Translations under genes and position numbers: made by a program
Notes under the pieces: generated by a model
Seen by the model: the letters and a program-made list of their open reading frames with translations, nothing else
Database searches by the model: none
What the model was told of the DNA's origin: nothing
NCBI RefSeq assembly: GCF_003286085.1
Contig: NW_020825289.1
Coordinates: forward strand, 20,858,001-20,922,000
Source: Drosophila persimilis
Taxonomy: Eukaryota; Arthropoda; Insecta; Diptera; Drosophilidae
DNA: 64,000 nt
Reading direction: 5' to 3'
In this document: positions 1 to 11,994 of the stretch, piece after piece
Layout: every line of letters begins with the position of its first letter
How positions within the stretch are numbered: position 1 is the first letter of the stretch

Positions 1-2139
1 TTCATTTTATTCATGCTACATGTGATTATTATTATATTTCGTGATTTATGCCGACATGCGTGACATTATTTCATTCCAAGTGACAATTTGAGGCGTTGTT
101 GCTGGCACTAGAATATTTTTGTTATTCGCGAGTACACTCGTGCACTCGTAAATTATATGCGAGCGAATGTTTTGGCATCCTCCAGGGTGCTAGATCATGA
201 TGCAGCCTGACAGCGTAACCAGCCATCGATTGCATATTAAACAGTAGTCCGGGCGTCTGCCTGCGGGCGTGTGCACGGGCCTGGCCTTGGCACGCCAGCT
301 ATCCATAGTAGTTTCCTGCGGAAAATGGCAAACAACTGGACAGGCAGACAGCAATTCATCTGAAATCCACATGTCAACACTCAAAGGGGCATGGACACTG
401 GTTGCAGTTGTAATTCACAGCGGAATGTACTTGCAAGTTGTCTGGCTGCGGTCTTTCCAAGGGTATGATGAGTTCGGTAGGTATTTCCATGCTTTAGAAC
501 CTACAAGATCGGGTCTCCATAATGGAGACAGGGTATTGTCCCTGTCTGAACCTTTCGCTTCTGTCTTTGTTTACTGTAACCTTGTAAGCTGTGGTGGAAG
601 TTGTGTAGGGGTTCTGCGTGTGTAGGAGCCCAAGTGTGCAACACGCGCCAGAGCTTAGGGCTGCCCCTCTCCCCCCCTATCTCTCTCCCTCCATCGATGT
701 CTGACAGCTTTGACCGGGCGAGAGCTAGCTTCTGGGATGACGGAAATAACTGCAACGCACTTCCCACAACACAATCTGCGTTTTACTCTATTGGAAGCCA
801 GCCTGCCCTCCACCCACGCAACCCTTAAGCCCGCACTGCCCCCACCTCGCACCCACCTCGGCCCCACTCCCAGCCCGCGCTGAAAGTTTTGTAAATTATT
901 TTTAAATTGCACATATTTAATCAAGTGTGAAGTCTGTTGCGCTGCTGCTGCTGTCGGTCGCACCATTTTGTATGCACGTCAAACAATTAATTAGTGCACA
1001 ATTCTCTTTCCAGTTCTCTCTTTCTTTTTTCTTTATATTTGCTTCTGCCTTGAACTTGTTTCGCCTTTTGGAGCAGAATCGATTGAAAGATCTCCATCGC
1101 ATGGAGCAGCGGTGGGCACGTCATCGATACCACGTGATGCTCGAGACGCACAAGCGAAGGAGAAAGCCCGTCACATTATGCATGTCGTGTGCATGACGAC
1201 AGATTATGATGCTCACAAGCGAAAGCTGCCAAAGAGAATGCCCCAGAATGGTGCACAACCCTCGTACATGTCGTGTGCAGGACTCGATCGGAGGTTCGTA
1301 GATACATAGATTGGTGGTTTCTTGTGGGGATACTGAAGGGACCTGCCATGTCTTCTTTTGGGGTATTCCTCCCATTATCGATAGTCTGTTTGTTTTAACT
1401 TCTTATCGTTACTCAAAAAACCTTTCACATTTGTTTTATGAATCAACAGAAACTCAATTTTTGTCGTTGCCACAAAATTTAGTTGTTGTTACCCCAGATG
1501 TCCCCAGTGAACTCTGAAAGTGCACTCATACTCAGACCAGAATACCAGAATACCAGAATATAGGTAGGTGTACACGTATATGTGTATGAATAATCATTTG
1601 CGGTGCGCCTACCGACAGTTCATTGAACGAACAGACGACAGGCGACGACGAACCGAACCGAACAGAACTGAACAGAACAGAACAGCATTTGCTGCGGTTC
1701 TTACTCATTTTTGGCTGAGTTTTACCTAATTAAGTCAACAAAGTGGGGGAAAACCCACAAGCACCCCCGCCCATCGCTGTCTGGCTACCGAAAATTGTTA
1801 TAACAAATCAAAAGAAAATAAGGAAAATCTGATTCGGATTAAGCCAAAACGGGGAATGCTCTTGCTGGGAGTAAAAAGGATAAGGATAACGATCATAAGG
1901 AGAGCGTTCTCATCAGGGCACCATTCTGGAGCATTCCCTCAAATATCCCGCCCAAATATCGTTGCCCATAAGCGGGATATACCTTTCGTGAGGGTATCGT
2001 AAAGCATAGCCTGGTTGTGGCTTCTAAAAGCCACAACAGAAACAACAAACAAAATCAAATGCAATTATTAGACCACGCATAAAAATAACAAAATTAAGCA
2101 TAATTTTGTAGACATAGACGGGAGCACTTAATAAAATTA

Positions 2140-2153
2140 CCCCCCCCCCCCCC
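2140..2153 (+). repeat. 14-base C homopolymer
   Basis: An uninterrupted run of 14 C, followed about 45 bp later by a run of 8 G. It is a length-unstable microsatellite upstream of the nested gene, with no gene overlap. Confidence 0.9.
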
Positions 2154-2494
2154 ACGCACACGTACAACCAATAGGGGAGCAGTGGGTGGCGAAGGGCGAG
2201 GGGGGGGCGAAGTCTGACACCCGTCTGGCAACGACCCCGAGACACACACAACTTATTAACACGAACCGCGAAAGTTTCATTTCTTTGGTGCCCAATTTGC
2301 CCTCTAATTGGGTCGAGACATGGCACGGGTCGAGGGGAGAAGTCAGAGAAAACCTTTAAAATTCCATAACGAAAACAAAGCCTCAATCGAAGCAGTCTCC
2401 TCAGGGGCATTCACCGAGTAAGCCCTGCTCCAAACGTATTCCCAATCACTATCAGACTCTCGTCTCGACATAATCACACCAGAAATTTTCAGCA

Positions 2495-3187
2495 ATGGAA
2501 AACCTAACGATTGACAGCGAACCAACAAACGACAACAGTTTGGCAGGGTATGTGCGGGCATTCCTGTGGTTGTTGCTGGGGTTATTTGCCCTGGTCAAGG
2601 CTGCTCAGCTCCTGGATCACTACTTTATCGCTGGTCTGATGGGGAGATGCAAGCCCCGCTCGAAAGAGCAGATGTGGCTGCAGTACCAGGCGATGAAAGA
2701 GCAGACCGACGCTCAGTTGCAGGAGCTGCGTCAGAGGAACACGAAACTGGTGGGCTTGGTAGCGGATCTGCAGGAGTGCAATCGCCAGTTGATCAACGAA
2801 AACTGCAGCCCCCAATCAGCAATGGGCGACCAACAGATGGACCAGGGGCCGAAGTACCCCCACAATCTCTTCATAAAGAACAATCACTTCCACCTGACCA
2901 ATCAGGTGTTCGTCAAGAAGGGACGCTTCGATCTCAACATAGAGAACCCTTCAGCGGCGCCAAAGGTGGAGCCCAGTATCTGGATGAAGTACCTGAAGCA
3001 GCGCAAGTCCCTGATGTCCTGCCAGTCCATTGTCGATCCCAATGCCATGATCGAAAGCACTCCTGGGCGCACAGAGCCCCCCATATTGAGCACCGAGGAG
3101 ATGCAGAAGATACAGGGTGAGTCGATAGCCGATAAATCGAATAATCGAATATTCTGAAAACCTGCGTATCTTTCAGGCATTAATTAG
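2495..3187 (+). CDS. Small single-pass membrane/coiled-coil protein nested in the EcR intron
   Basis: I do not recognise this gene. The coding exon runs 2495-3116 and reads on to a stop at 3155-3157 (220 residues). A 60-nt intron (GTGAGT donor at 3117, CTTTCAG acceptor ending at 3176) would instead give an ending QGIN and a stop at 3185-3187. Both ends are possible; the intron has typical Drosophila size and sites. The start is supported by an in-frame TAA at 2471-2473. The protein has an acidic, polar N-terminus (1-17), one hydrophobic helix (about 20-45, rich in L, V, A), then a Q/E/L-rich stretch (about 60-105) that looks like a coiled coil, then a basic C-terminal half. This suggests a type III or tail-proximal membrane protein with a cytosolic coiled coil. 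It lies on the strand opposite to EcR. AATAAA at 3432-3437 is a candidate polyadenylation signal. Confidence 0.75.
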
Positions 3188-3432
3188 CTCTTATGCCTAG
3201 CTCTTCGTACTTTTGTGTTATGGCATTATACAAATTTGTTAAGGTTTCGGCAGCATAGAAAATCACAAAAAATGATTACCCATTGGGTATCGACTAATCG
3301 ATTAAGTGTCTCTTCTTGGTCTTTATCGAGAGACAATCGATATGGGCATCGAAAGCTTTGACGAAATCTATCTGTTTGGAATCAAAGTTTCTCCTTATAT
3401 TTTATCGACAATATATATCGTTTTTATCGATA
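3123..3432. promoter_or_regulatory. CGATA/TATCG motif cluster with a DRE (BEAF-32/DREF-type)
   Basis: Nine CGATA or TATCG words occur in 310 bp (3123, 3130, 3287, 3324, 3338, 3403, 3416, 3425, 3428). The last two form a perfect DRE palindrome TATCGATA at 3425-3432. CGATA clusters are bound by the insulator protein BEAF-32, and TATCGATA by DREF. The cluster starts at the end of the nested gene and may separate it from the EcR intron or drive a housekeeping-type promoter. This role is inferred. Confidence 0.5.
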
Positions 3433-4600
3433 ATAAATGTTTAACAACCAGAGTTTTCGCTTAAGCAAAGATATACCGGGGATAGCTATCCCTTGCCCCG
3501 CAAACTCCTCCCCGCACAGACAGGAGCATCGCTCGGGACAGCATCAGCGGGAATCGATAAATTTCGATTTCCCTTTTCAATCATTTCAAACGGAAATGTC
3601 GAATAGTCTTTTGGTTCGTGTTGATTTATTTGCATATACAATAAATAAATACATTTACTTCTTTTATCCAATTTCCGCCAAGAGCTAAACCGTTTCTATT
3701 TGCTCTTTCCGACTCCCCCAAACACCAGCCCCGGACCGGCCCCACGACTCCCCGGTTGACGTCCGCCGAAGAGGAAAGAGGAAGAGAAAACAAATGCAAA
3801 AATATGCGTCTGTCCGTCGAGTTTTGTTCCATGTGGAAGCCGTGCCGTACCGCTCCCTGGGACCGCCAGCACGATGACTTATCAACGCAGAATTAAGCGA
3901 TTGCTTTCTACTCTGCCTCTGCCTCTGCCTCTCTCTTTTTTCTTTTTTCTCTCCTTTCTTGCTCGGCTTGCTGCGGGGTCAGTGGCAGTTATCATTGCAA
4001 TTTTGTAATCAGTCGCCGGCTCAAGGTTAAATTCTCGCTGCGGCACAGTGGGGCAATCTCTATGGGTCTTTTGGGGCTCCTTCTCTTTCTCTTTCTCCAT
4101 CTGCTTCTGCTCCTTCCGTTGTCTCCCCATATCGAGGGTCGCCATATTTGCGAGTCTCGTTTCATTTATGTGTTTTTTTTTATGGCTACTTTGTGGGTCA
4201 TTTGCCCGTCTGGCTCTCAAAATTTCTTTAAATACGAATAAGTATTTCTACATACATATGTATTCCGATACATATATGTACTAGTATATATTTACTTGGA
4301 AACATCGCTGTGTGTATTTTTGTGCATTTCGTTTTTCATTTGCGATTGTCACTTTGTTGATTTAGATTTATGGCCATTTAAATGCAATTCCATTGTATTT
4401 TACTGGATCACATTTTTTGTCAACTGAATTCCACCTCTCTCTCTTCGCCCCCCCACCCCCTCTTGCCAGTCCTTCATTTGTACTTTTTTTTCACTGTCTG
4501 GTGGTGATTGTTGACGCTGATAATGATGAAGGCTCAATCGATTAGCGGTGATTGCTGCAAGAACAAAATGCCACTGATGAAGTCATTGACTGATGCCTGA

Positions 4601-4608
4601 TATCGATA
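4601..4608. promoter_or_regulatory. DRE palindrome TATCGATA
   Basis: A perfect DREF-type octamer, followed by CGATA at 4632 and ATCGAT nearby. It is isolated from any recognised gene start, so it may be an intronic boundary element or enhancer, or chance. Confidence 0.4.
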
Positions 4609-6158
4609 AAAACATATTAGGCGATGCCGCCGATATAAAATCGATTTCGATTGACATCATCACAGCCTTCGATGTGAAAATGAAACAAAATTCTATATCA
4701 CATGTCCTTCCAGCCACACCTTCCACCCCTATGATATGCTTTGCCAGGTCAGGGTCTCGTAATCAACAACCAACGTCATTGAAGGGCCCGCATCTTTTAA
4801 TTGGTATCCACTGATGGCCAGCCTCCCCCCACCTCAGAAAACTCACGCAAAGACCCCAAGAAATGACGCATCTCCAGGCCAAGTTTCCAGCAAGTGGCCA
4901 AATGAAAACTGTGATTATTTATAGATGGGAGAGGAGCGGTAACAAAGGCAGCAACTTTACAGTTGATCAAGTTTGGGCGGGGCAGGGGGGGGAGGGGGCA
5001 TGACATTTGCATAGATAATTTGTTTACCCCAGAGAATCACAAATGATTTCGCCCAGTAACCCACATAGAACACATCTATCCCCGTGTGTGTGAGTGAGTG
5101 TGGGGGAGGGGGGGAGGGGGGAACAATCTAATCATTAATTGGCACACTAACCCCAAACACTGAGAGATTCCGCTGCCATTGGCCCCATTCCACGGCACTC
5201 ACTGATAAAAATAGTTTATTTTTTATCAAGGTTGTTTGCCAAAATAGAAAAAAAAGCACCCACAAAAAAACGAAAGTGAAAGCAAAAGGCGAGTGCGAAT
5301 GCGAGGGCGTGTGGATAGATAGCGAGAGAGAGAGGGAGAGAGAGAGAGCAATTGAAGGGGCGACCGACCTTGAGATAATGCCCTCATTTGAAAATTGTGT
5401 TTATTTAACAACGAATTGGAATAATAGGCACAACCAGGAACTCAATTGGAGCAGGGTATACATATGCTAGATTGTAGAAAGAAATGTTTATAAAGTGCTC
5501 AAGAAATGCCATTCGAAAGATCAGAGAAACATGAACTATAAACTGAATGAATATAGGGGTAATTTTCGCAAGTGAAAAGCTTTGATTTTATTTCATTTTA
5601 ATCCTTAGCTTTTGTTGTGCGAAATCTCACAAGAATTTTGATTGAAACCAGTTTCAATGTAACCAAAGATACAGTAGAATGAAATGTGAACAAATAAATC
5701 AACATTTGACATCACAAAGTGGAAAACAATAAAGCCAAACCGCAAGCAACAAAACTGCAGCAGAAAAGTTCATTAACATCAGAATTAAGAATATCTAAAC
5801 AGAACGGAACGACTGCGAATCATACGAAAAGAATTCGCTGAAATTAAAAAACAAGAAAACACAAAATAAGGCACACACAATTTTTATGGATCAATGTGCT
5901 AGTTTTTGGATCTAGAAGATCATTGACATTGCACAGCGAAACCGAAATCGAAATCGAAACGAGATTAGATCGGATCGCTTCTGGATTATCCTCCTGCCGG
6001 TGGAGACATCAGGCCCCAGGCCCCAGGCCCCAACAGCAGAGACAGCAGCGAGAGACCTCAATGAAATGTTTGTTTGCCCAAAAATTAGGGTCAGGGCTAG
6101 CCTCTGTCCCACTATCAAGTGTCGGTCGTCTACGCTTTGTTCTCTTTGCCTGCGAATG

Positions 6159-6211
6159 TATCGGTGTATCGGTGTATCGGTGTCTCGGTGCCTCGGTGTA
6201 TCTGTATCTGT
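6159..6211. repeat. 8-bp tandem repeat (ATCGGTGT)n
   Basis: About six imperfect copies of ATCGGTGT/CTCGGTGT, decaying into ATCTGT. A non-coding minisatellite in the EcR intron. Confidence 0.85.
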
Positions 6212-6967
6212 GTCATGCGAAAGCGAAAAGAGACAGGCTGGCACACACTCGGGCAGACGGGCCAGTAAATGTTCATGACTCTCATTCTAATTTCATTTAA
6301 ATGCCTTACAAACACACACACACACATACCCAGCCTTATGTACACACATATATAGAGGGGCAGAGAGAGAGAGAGAAAGAGAGAGAGAGTCTGGGGGTCT
6401 GCTCTTCTATATACAACAAAAATTGCAGCCCAGCCGACGCGTCGGCCATTTTGGTTTTACTTTTTTATTTCGTTGATTTTTGCTTTCTTTTCTTCTTTTT
6501 GTATCCCCAAAAATTCTGTCTGCCTCCACCTCTAATCTGACGCCGCCGCCCTGCCCACTCACACGCCCCCTCTCCCACAATAATCAGCGTCATTGTGTCG
6601 TGTTTTTTGAGGCGCAAAACGTGTTGCCATCGTTTTATTTTTCTTCTTTTGCGTATTTTTCTGCTGCCGTTCTTTACGAACTTTTATTTTTTGGCATTTG
6701 TTGTTATTGGTGGAGCAAATATTTGCAATTCTCCTGCTTTGTCTGTCTGCACCAATAAATTCTTGTAGATTATTATTCTTTGGAGGGTTTTTGGTTGAAC
6801 AAAAAAGCTTAGAGATTCGAGGTTCGAACATGTGTAGATCATCGGATGGGCAACCGGTTCTGTTTATTGTTTACATTTATCAATAGATGCCCACACGCAC
6901 AATAGACACAGTTGATGGCACATAAAAAACGGCCTAAAACGAAGCACCAACACGGCGGCTCTCAACC

Positions 6968-7040
6968 GGTCCTGTGGCGCAATGGATAACGCGTCTGACT
7001 ACGGATCAGAAGATTCCAGGTTCGACTCCTGGCAGGATCG
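6968..7040 (+). tRNA. tRNA:Arg-ACG: tRNA-Arg (anticodon ACG)
   Basis: A full 73-nt cloverleaf with anticodon ACG at 7001-7003 (ADAT editing to ICG expected), 7-bp acceptor stem GGTCCTG/CAGGATC and discriminator G. Box A (TGGCGCAATGG) and box B (GGTTCGACTCC) are intact. A T6 Pol III terminator lies at 7052-7057. The 5' flank TCTCAACC is shared with the Arg copy at 25713, a trace of duplication. It lies inside the EcR intron, antisense to EcR. Confidence 0.97.
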
Positions 7041-7151
7041 CAGAAATTATCTTTTTTCTTTTGTATAGATTTTTATTTTTCCCACACTTTTCCGCTTGAG
7101 AAACAGGAAAATAAATAAAATTGGAAAAAAAAAGAGGAAAAAATTTAATTT

Positions 7152-7224
7152 CGCCCAACGTGGGGCTCGAACCCACGACCCTGAGATTAAGAGTCTCATG
7201 CTCTACCGACTGAGCTAGCCGGGC
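7152..7224 (-). tRNA. tRNA:Lys-CTT: tRNA-Lys (anticodon CTT)
   Basis: A 73-nt cloverleaf with acceptor GCCCGGC/GTTGGGC (one G-T pair), anticodon CTT in loop CTCTTAA and an intact T arm GTGGG-TTCGAGC-CCCAC. On the sense strand T6 follows within about 10 nt of the 3' end. It converges tail-to-tail with the Arg gene at 6968 (111 bp apart). Confidence 0.97.
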
Positions 7225-7581
7225 ACTTGGTCTTGTCCGTTCCCATCGCCTAAATGACGAGGGACCGAAAGATGAAGCCATTTTGGCAGCAGATGAAGAA
7301 CTAGAACCTAGAACCTAGAACCTATGCCCTTCCCACGCAGGCAGGAGGCCACATGGCGTATGCGTAATGTAGTTCTTAGGGGTTGACAAAGCAAATGGAA
7401 TCAATGGGGTGGATAAGTGGTCCGATTGGGGCATAAATACTCCGCACAGCCTGCATATATAATTTGTATAAATGTGCCTAGAGGAGTACTCGTCGTATCA
7501 GAGTTTGCCATATATTATATCTACGCCATTACACGATAATTTGTTCGCTTTAATAAGCTCCACTATTTGCTTAATCAGTCC

Positions 7582-7605
7582 GAGAGAGAGAGAGAGAGAG
7601 AGAGG
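7582..7605. repeat. (GA)n microsatellite
   Basis: About 12 GA dinucleotides. GAGA tracts can bind GAGA factor/Trl or CLAMP. Similar tracts are at 5323-5348, 6362-6389 and 9152-9183. Confidence 0.9.
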
Positions 7606-9836
7606 GAACGAGAGAGGGCGTGCGATTCATTCATTTATTCATTCATTGTCGCTGCTCTCTGGCTCGAAACTATTCATAGATTTCTATTTCATTTTCACCC
7701 TGACCCACCGCAATAGTTTTCATATTGCTGCCACCACCACCCCTTTTGTGCGGCGCGGCTCGGCAGCTGCAACAACTACAACAACTACAGCAACAACAGT
7801 AAATGCCAACAACTATTTATGGCAAAATTCATTCGGTTTGTTGTTGTTTTTGTATGGCTGAATGGCTGACTGGCTGGCTTTCTATCAAAGTTGTTTCGCT
7901 CTTGATTTAGTTTATTATTGTGTGGATTTTTTTCGCTTCTCGTTTTGTTTTTTTGCGCCACAGTTCATTGAGCGATTCATGAGCGATAACACGCACATTT
8001 TTTCGTACGCACAGAACATAAAACTTTTAGCACAACAAAAACAAAAACAAAAACGAAAAAAAAGTGCGAAATATTGTATGTATTTTCGGTGGCAGACGGT
8101 CAAGTGTGTATGGGTGTCGCTGTGTGGCGTGTACACGGGGCGGATGATTCACAACACGCATACGCCGCGGTGTCTGCGACGCACAATGCGAAAAGATAAC
8201 GACCATTTGGCTGTTCGCCGGGGCTGGTTCGGGGGGCTGGTAAGAAGCACATAGTTTAAAACAAAATCATATATCTTTAGGGAGCTCTCAAGTTTCGCTG
8301 GATGTGATATCTTTTCAGGGCCATGGCCTCCCTTGGGTATTATTCAATCTTTATGTCATATCTGGCGAGATTTTCTTGTGTATAAAATGGGTTTATCTTT
8401 TATTGGAACAAAACAAAATGATGGATGTGTATTAATTTATATTTTCAAGTTGGAGACTTTCTCTCTCTTTTCCATCTCGCTTTTCCCTTTTTTCCTCCTC
8501 CCCGTTTTGTTGCTTTTCGTTGGCCTTTGTTCCCGTTTGCCGTGTTTTTTTTTTTGTTTTTTTGTGTGCCTTGATTTGAAATGCTTTGTTCTCGTTTCTC
8601 GGGAATATATATATATTGTATATGCAGTTCTTGTTTTTTTTTTTTGGCAAATTCATGTTCAGGTATTATCAGAATTTATTGCGTCTTAGGTTCATTGTTT
8701 TGCCCCAACACAAAAAAAGAGTACTCGATTCGTTTCGATAGAACACAACAGGTAAATAAATTTAATTGAGCTTTTGAACTTGAAAAAAGGTTGTGGGGTG
8801 CCAAAGCCATGACTAATGCTGTCATCCACATATATGTATATATATATATATAGATATAGATGTGCATTCGTAGTGCAAATAGTACACTAGAACGACACCG
8901 ACACCGACACCGACCGACTATATTTATATACACTTTCGCTTTCAGATGGAAATTAACAGCGCGCAACAACACAAACGCTTATCTCAACAAATGCCAAAGC
9001 GTCGAGTGCAACGAATATATACACATATACATATATGTATTCTATATACCATATATATATATATATATAGTACAAATATATATAGCAGTGGCTATGGCTG
9101 TACTGTCGGGCATAAGTTGGCAAAAAGAACACAAATAGAATGCCAAAGCAAAAGAGAGAGGGGGAGAGAGAGAGAGAGAGAAAGACGTCCATTAATTAAA
9201 AGTAGAAATAAGAGAACGCAAATGGCGTTTGGGGGCAGCTGAGGGGCAGAGCCCCATCTTGTTTGTGTTTTCCTCTCGATATTGATTGATGTTTTTCATG
9301 GCATGGAAGATACGGCTAAATCTATCCATCCGTGTGGGTGTGCGCACAGGTGTCCAAGTTTCTATGATTAATGGCCAAATAATGCGGGGTACAATGCACT
9401 CATTCAGCTAGAGATATCGCTATGATAAATATGCTGCATTTTTAGATGGTAAATCGCAGATATTCGACTGCCAGGAAAGGGGTTTACGCACACATATTTC
9501 CCTATATTTATTTAAACTCTTGTACAGCTTTTCCTCTGATCCATTTCCTTTTATCTCTTGCCTTTTTTACCCTTCTGTAATTGCATCTACTTGCCCACAA
9601 TCTGCTCCCGTTTTTGGCCCCTTTTTGTCCCCTTTTTTATGCATTCCTTTCACTCCTCTCTTCTCGCCATTCATTACAATTTATCTATAGTCTTTGTTAT
9701 ACGCCTACCATGCCATTCCATCTATTATATCTTGATCCATTGATCCAGTCCGTGTATCGTAATGAATATATTTTTAGCACTCGGGCAAAATCAACTTGTT
9801 TTCTGCTCAGCGGCCATTTTGATGACGTTGACGGAA

Positions 9837-9862
9837 TGACTGACTGACTGACTGACTGACTG
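9837..9862. repeat. (TGAC)n tetranucleotide repeat
   Basis: Six or more perfect TGAC units, with one imperfect unit on each side. It is non-coding. Confidence 0.9.
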
Positions 9863-11948
9863 AATGACTGTCGCGAGAGCGAAACAACTGTCTTACCAGA
9901 GAACAAAAGCAAGAGCATTACGCGTATGACGACTGATGAAATATGTACGTATAAAGAGCCCCCCGATTCCTACTCTCTCGCTCTCCATACCATCCCTCGT
10001 ATCGCCACCAATTACCCAGTATATATGTGTACATTTATGTGTTAATGGGTCTCTGACCTGATTTAATAATAATAAATAAACTGTCGCGCAGGGGGGAAAA
10101 GAGACAGCACCACAGATAGAAAGAGCAAGAGCCAGAGTGGAAAAGGGAGAGGGAGAGGGGGAATACTCGAATGAGCAATAAATACAAGATTGAATAAAAG
10201 TATTGTACATACACATATATATATCGCGACCAAATCAATTGGCAAATGAAAACCAGTTGAAGTTTCAATTAAATTTCATTTCACATTCAAGAGAAATCCC
10301 AGCCTGGAGAAGAGTTGTCCTCTTGGGCTTTCTCAAATGCTTAAAAACTATCCTATTCCGAACCTCAAGGGTCCTTTTTTGATCCATCTTTGAATTATCA
10401 AGCTCGTACGTACACACAATAATGAAACGTACTGTACAGAAAACATATGAATATATATAAAATTGCCAGAATTATCGCCAGCGTCTGTTTGTTATTATTA
10501 TTATTATTTTTTGGCAAATTTTGTAGCTCGATTTTTTTTCCACTGCCTGTGTATGTGTGTATGTGTGTGTGTGTGTGCAGTGTGGAGCTGTGTGTGTGAC
10601 CTTGAAATGGGTTGCGCTTTGTTGTTGGCGAATTTTTTTGGAAATTATCGCGCGTGTTTCTGCACGAGTATATGTGCAGCTCTCTTTACTCCTCTCTCTC
10701 TCTCTCTCTATATATATACTTTACATATCGCTGTCCTGCTCTGTGCGAAACGAAAGTCACTCGTCGCTTTCATTTTGATCGTATATATGTACATCTACAA
10801 CGTACGAAAAGTTGACAAAATGCAACCAGCTAAAACAACAAAAAAATAGGCATAAAAACAAGTACAGTTGAGGCCAAGAAAGTAGGGGCACCGCCTGCAC
10901 AAAGGGGAAAGTAGATCTACTGATCGGATCGGATAAAGGACGTTTCCAAGTCCTAGACTGATTTCAGTAAGTGCTGGCCCCAGGTAGTAGAATTCAGATC
11001 AATTATTAAGAAAATGTTCCGAGTTTTAGGGGAACCAAATATTGATTTCAAATAAAAATTTTGTAATTAAAATTTGAAACTTGTTTTCTGATTTACATCC
11101 CATTATTTCTATGACATGTTCTCCTATTTTGTCAACCACTGGTGTCTGCCACAGGGGAAAGAGAGCCCGAAAAGAAAAATAATAAAAATCGAAATGCGCT
11201 CCGTAATTATCACAGTCGTCGCTGCTTCTGCTGCTGCTGTCATGAAATTAATTATCTTTTTACAGAGATGCACGATAAACTTGCGCGATCCGCGCGACTC
11301 GCCAAAAGCCAAAGTTCGCTGTATTAATTCAAGGCCAAGTGCGATACGCGAAAAAAAAGTGCAAACAGCAGTCGCAATGAGTACTCGCATTCAGATACGA
11401 ATATACATATATATACAATATTCTCCCCATTACCCCATGAGCAGCGGTTTGATGGTCTGAAGGTTTTTCTAGGGGATATTGGCCATGATTCGGGGCGTTT
11501 GTAGAGCCAGAAACTAGCTAAAACTCAATTAAAAAGCAAACAGCAAACTGATAGTTTAATGACACCTGCTAAGTCCTATCGAATCCTCTCCAAGAGGGGC
11601 ACTCTTCGATTAATGCCACTTAAATCTTGTGGAAATGCCAATCACCCGACACGAAGAGTGTCCTGGAGGTGCGCTAAGCTCAAATGCAAATGAAAGTGCC
11701 GCAAATCCATTTGTGGCACGTAGCTCACGTTTGTGGGACTAGGCAGGGCCGAGAGAGAGAGAGAGCGAGGGGGCTTAAGGGGGGGGCATTGCCTGGGAAG
11801 CTTTCGGATCGGAATATCCATCAAAACAACAACGTGATTATCACTGTCGTCGTTATGATGTTAGTTTTTGTCGTCATCATGAAAGCGAAATGAAATTTCA
11901 CATAAATTTCAAGGACAAACCGAACCCAATGTGCACATATGTACCGCT

Positions 11949-11994
11949 CCAGCCCCTGCCCCTGCCCCAGCCCCTGCCCCTGCCTCTGCCCCTG
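11949..11994. repeat. (CCCCTG)n minisatellite
   Basis: Hexamer CCCCTG with CCCCAG and CTCTG variants, about seven copies. A related short block (CCCCTGCCCATG) occurs at 12341-12367. Confidence 0.85.

Larger units (their letters stand above)
3438..6967. other. EcR intron, non-coding
   Basis: No exon-like ORF with coding character is seen. It contains a second perfect DRE (TATCGATA, 4601-4608), two G-rich tracts (4976-4998, 5102-5121), GA repeats (5323-5348, 6362-6389) and an 8-bp tandem repeat (6159-6211). Confidence 0.6.

Noticed and set aside
10865-10895. CAGTTGAGGCCAAGAAAG, resembling a Tc1-type terminal repeat
   Set aside because: No matching inverted end found nearby; a single end is not enough.
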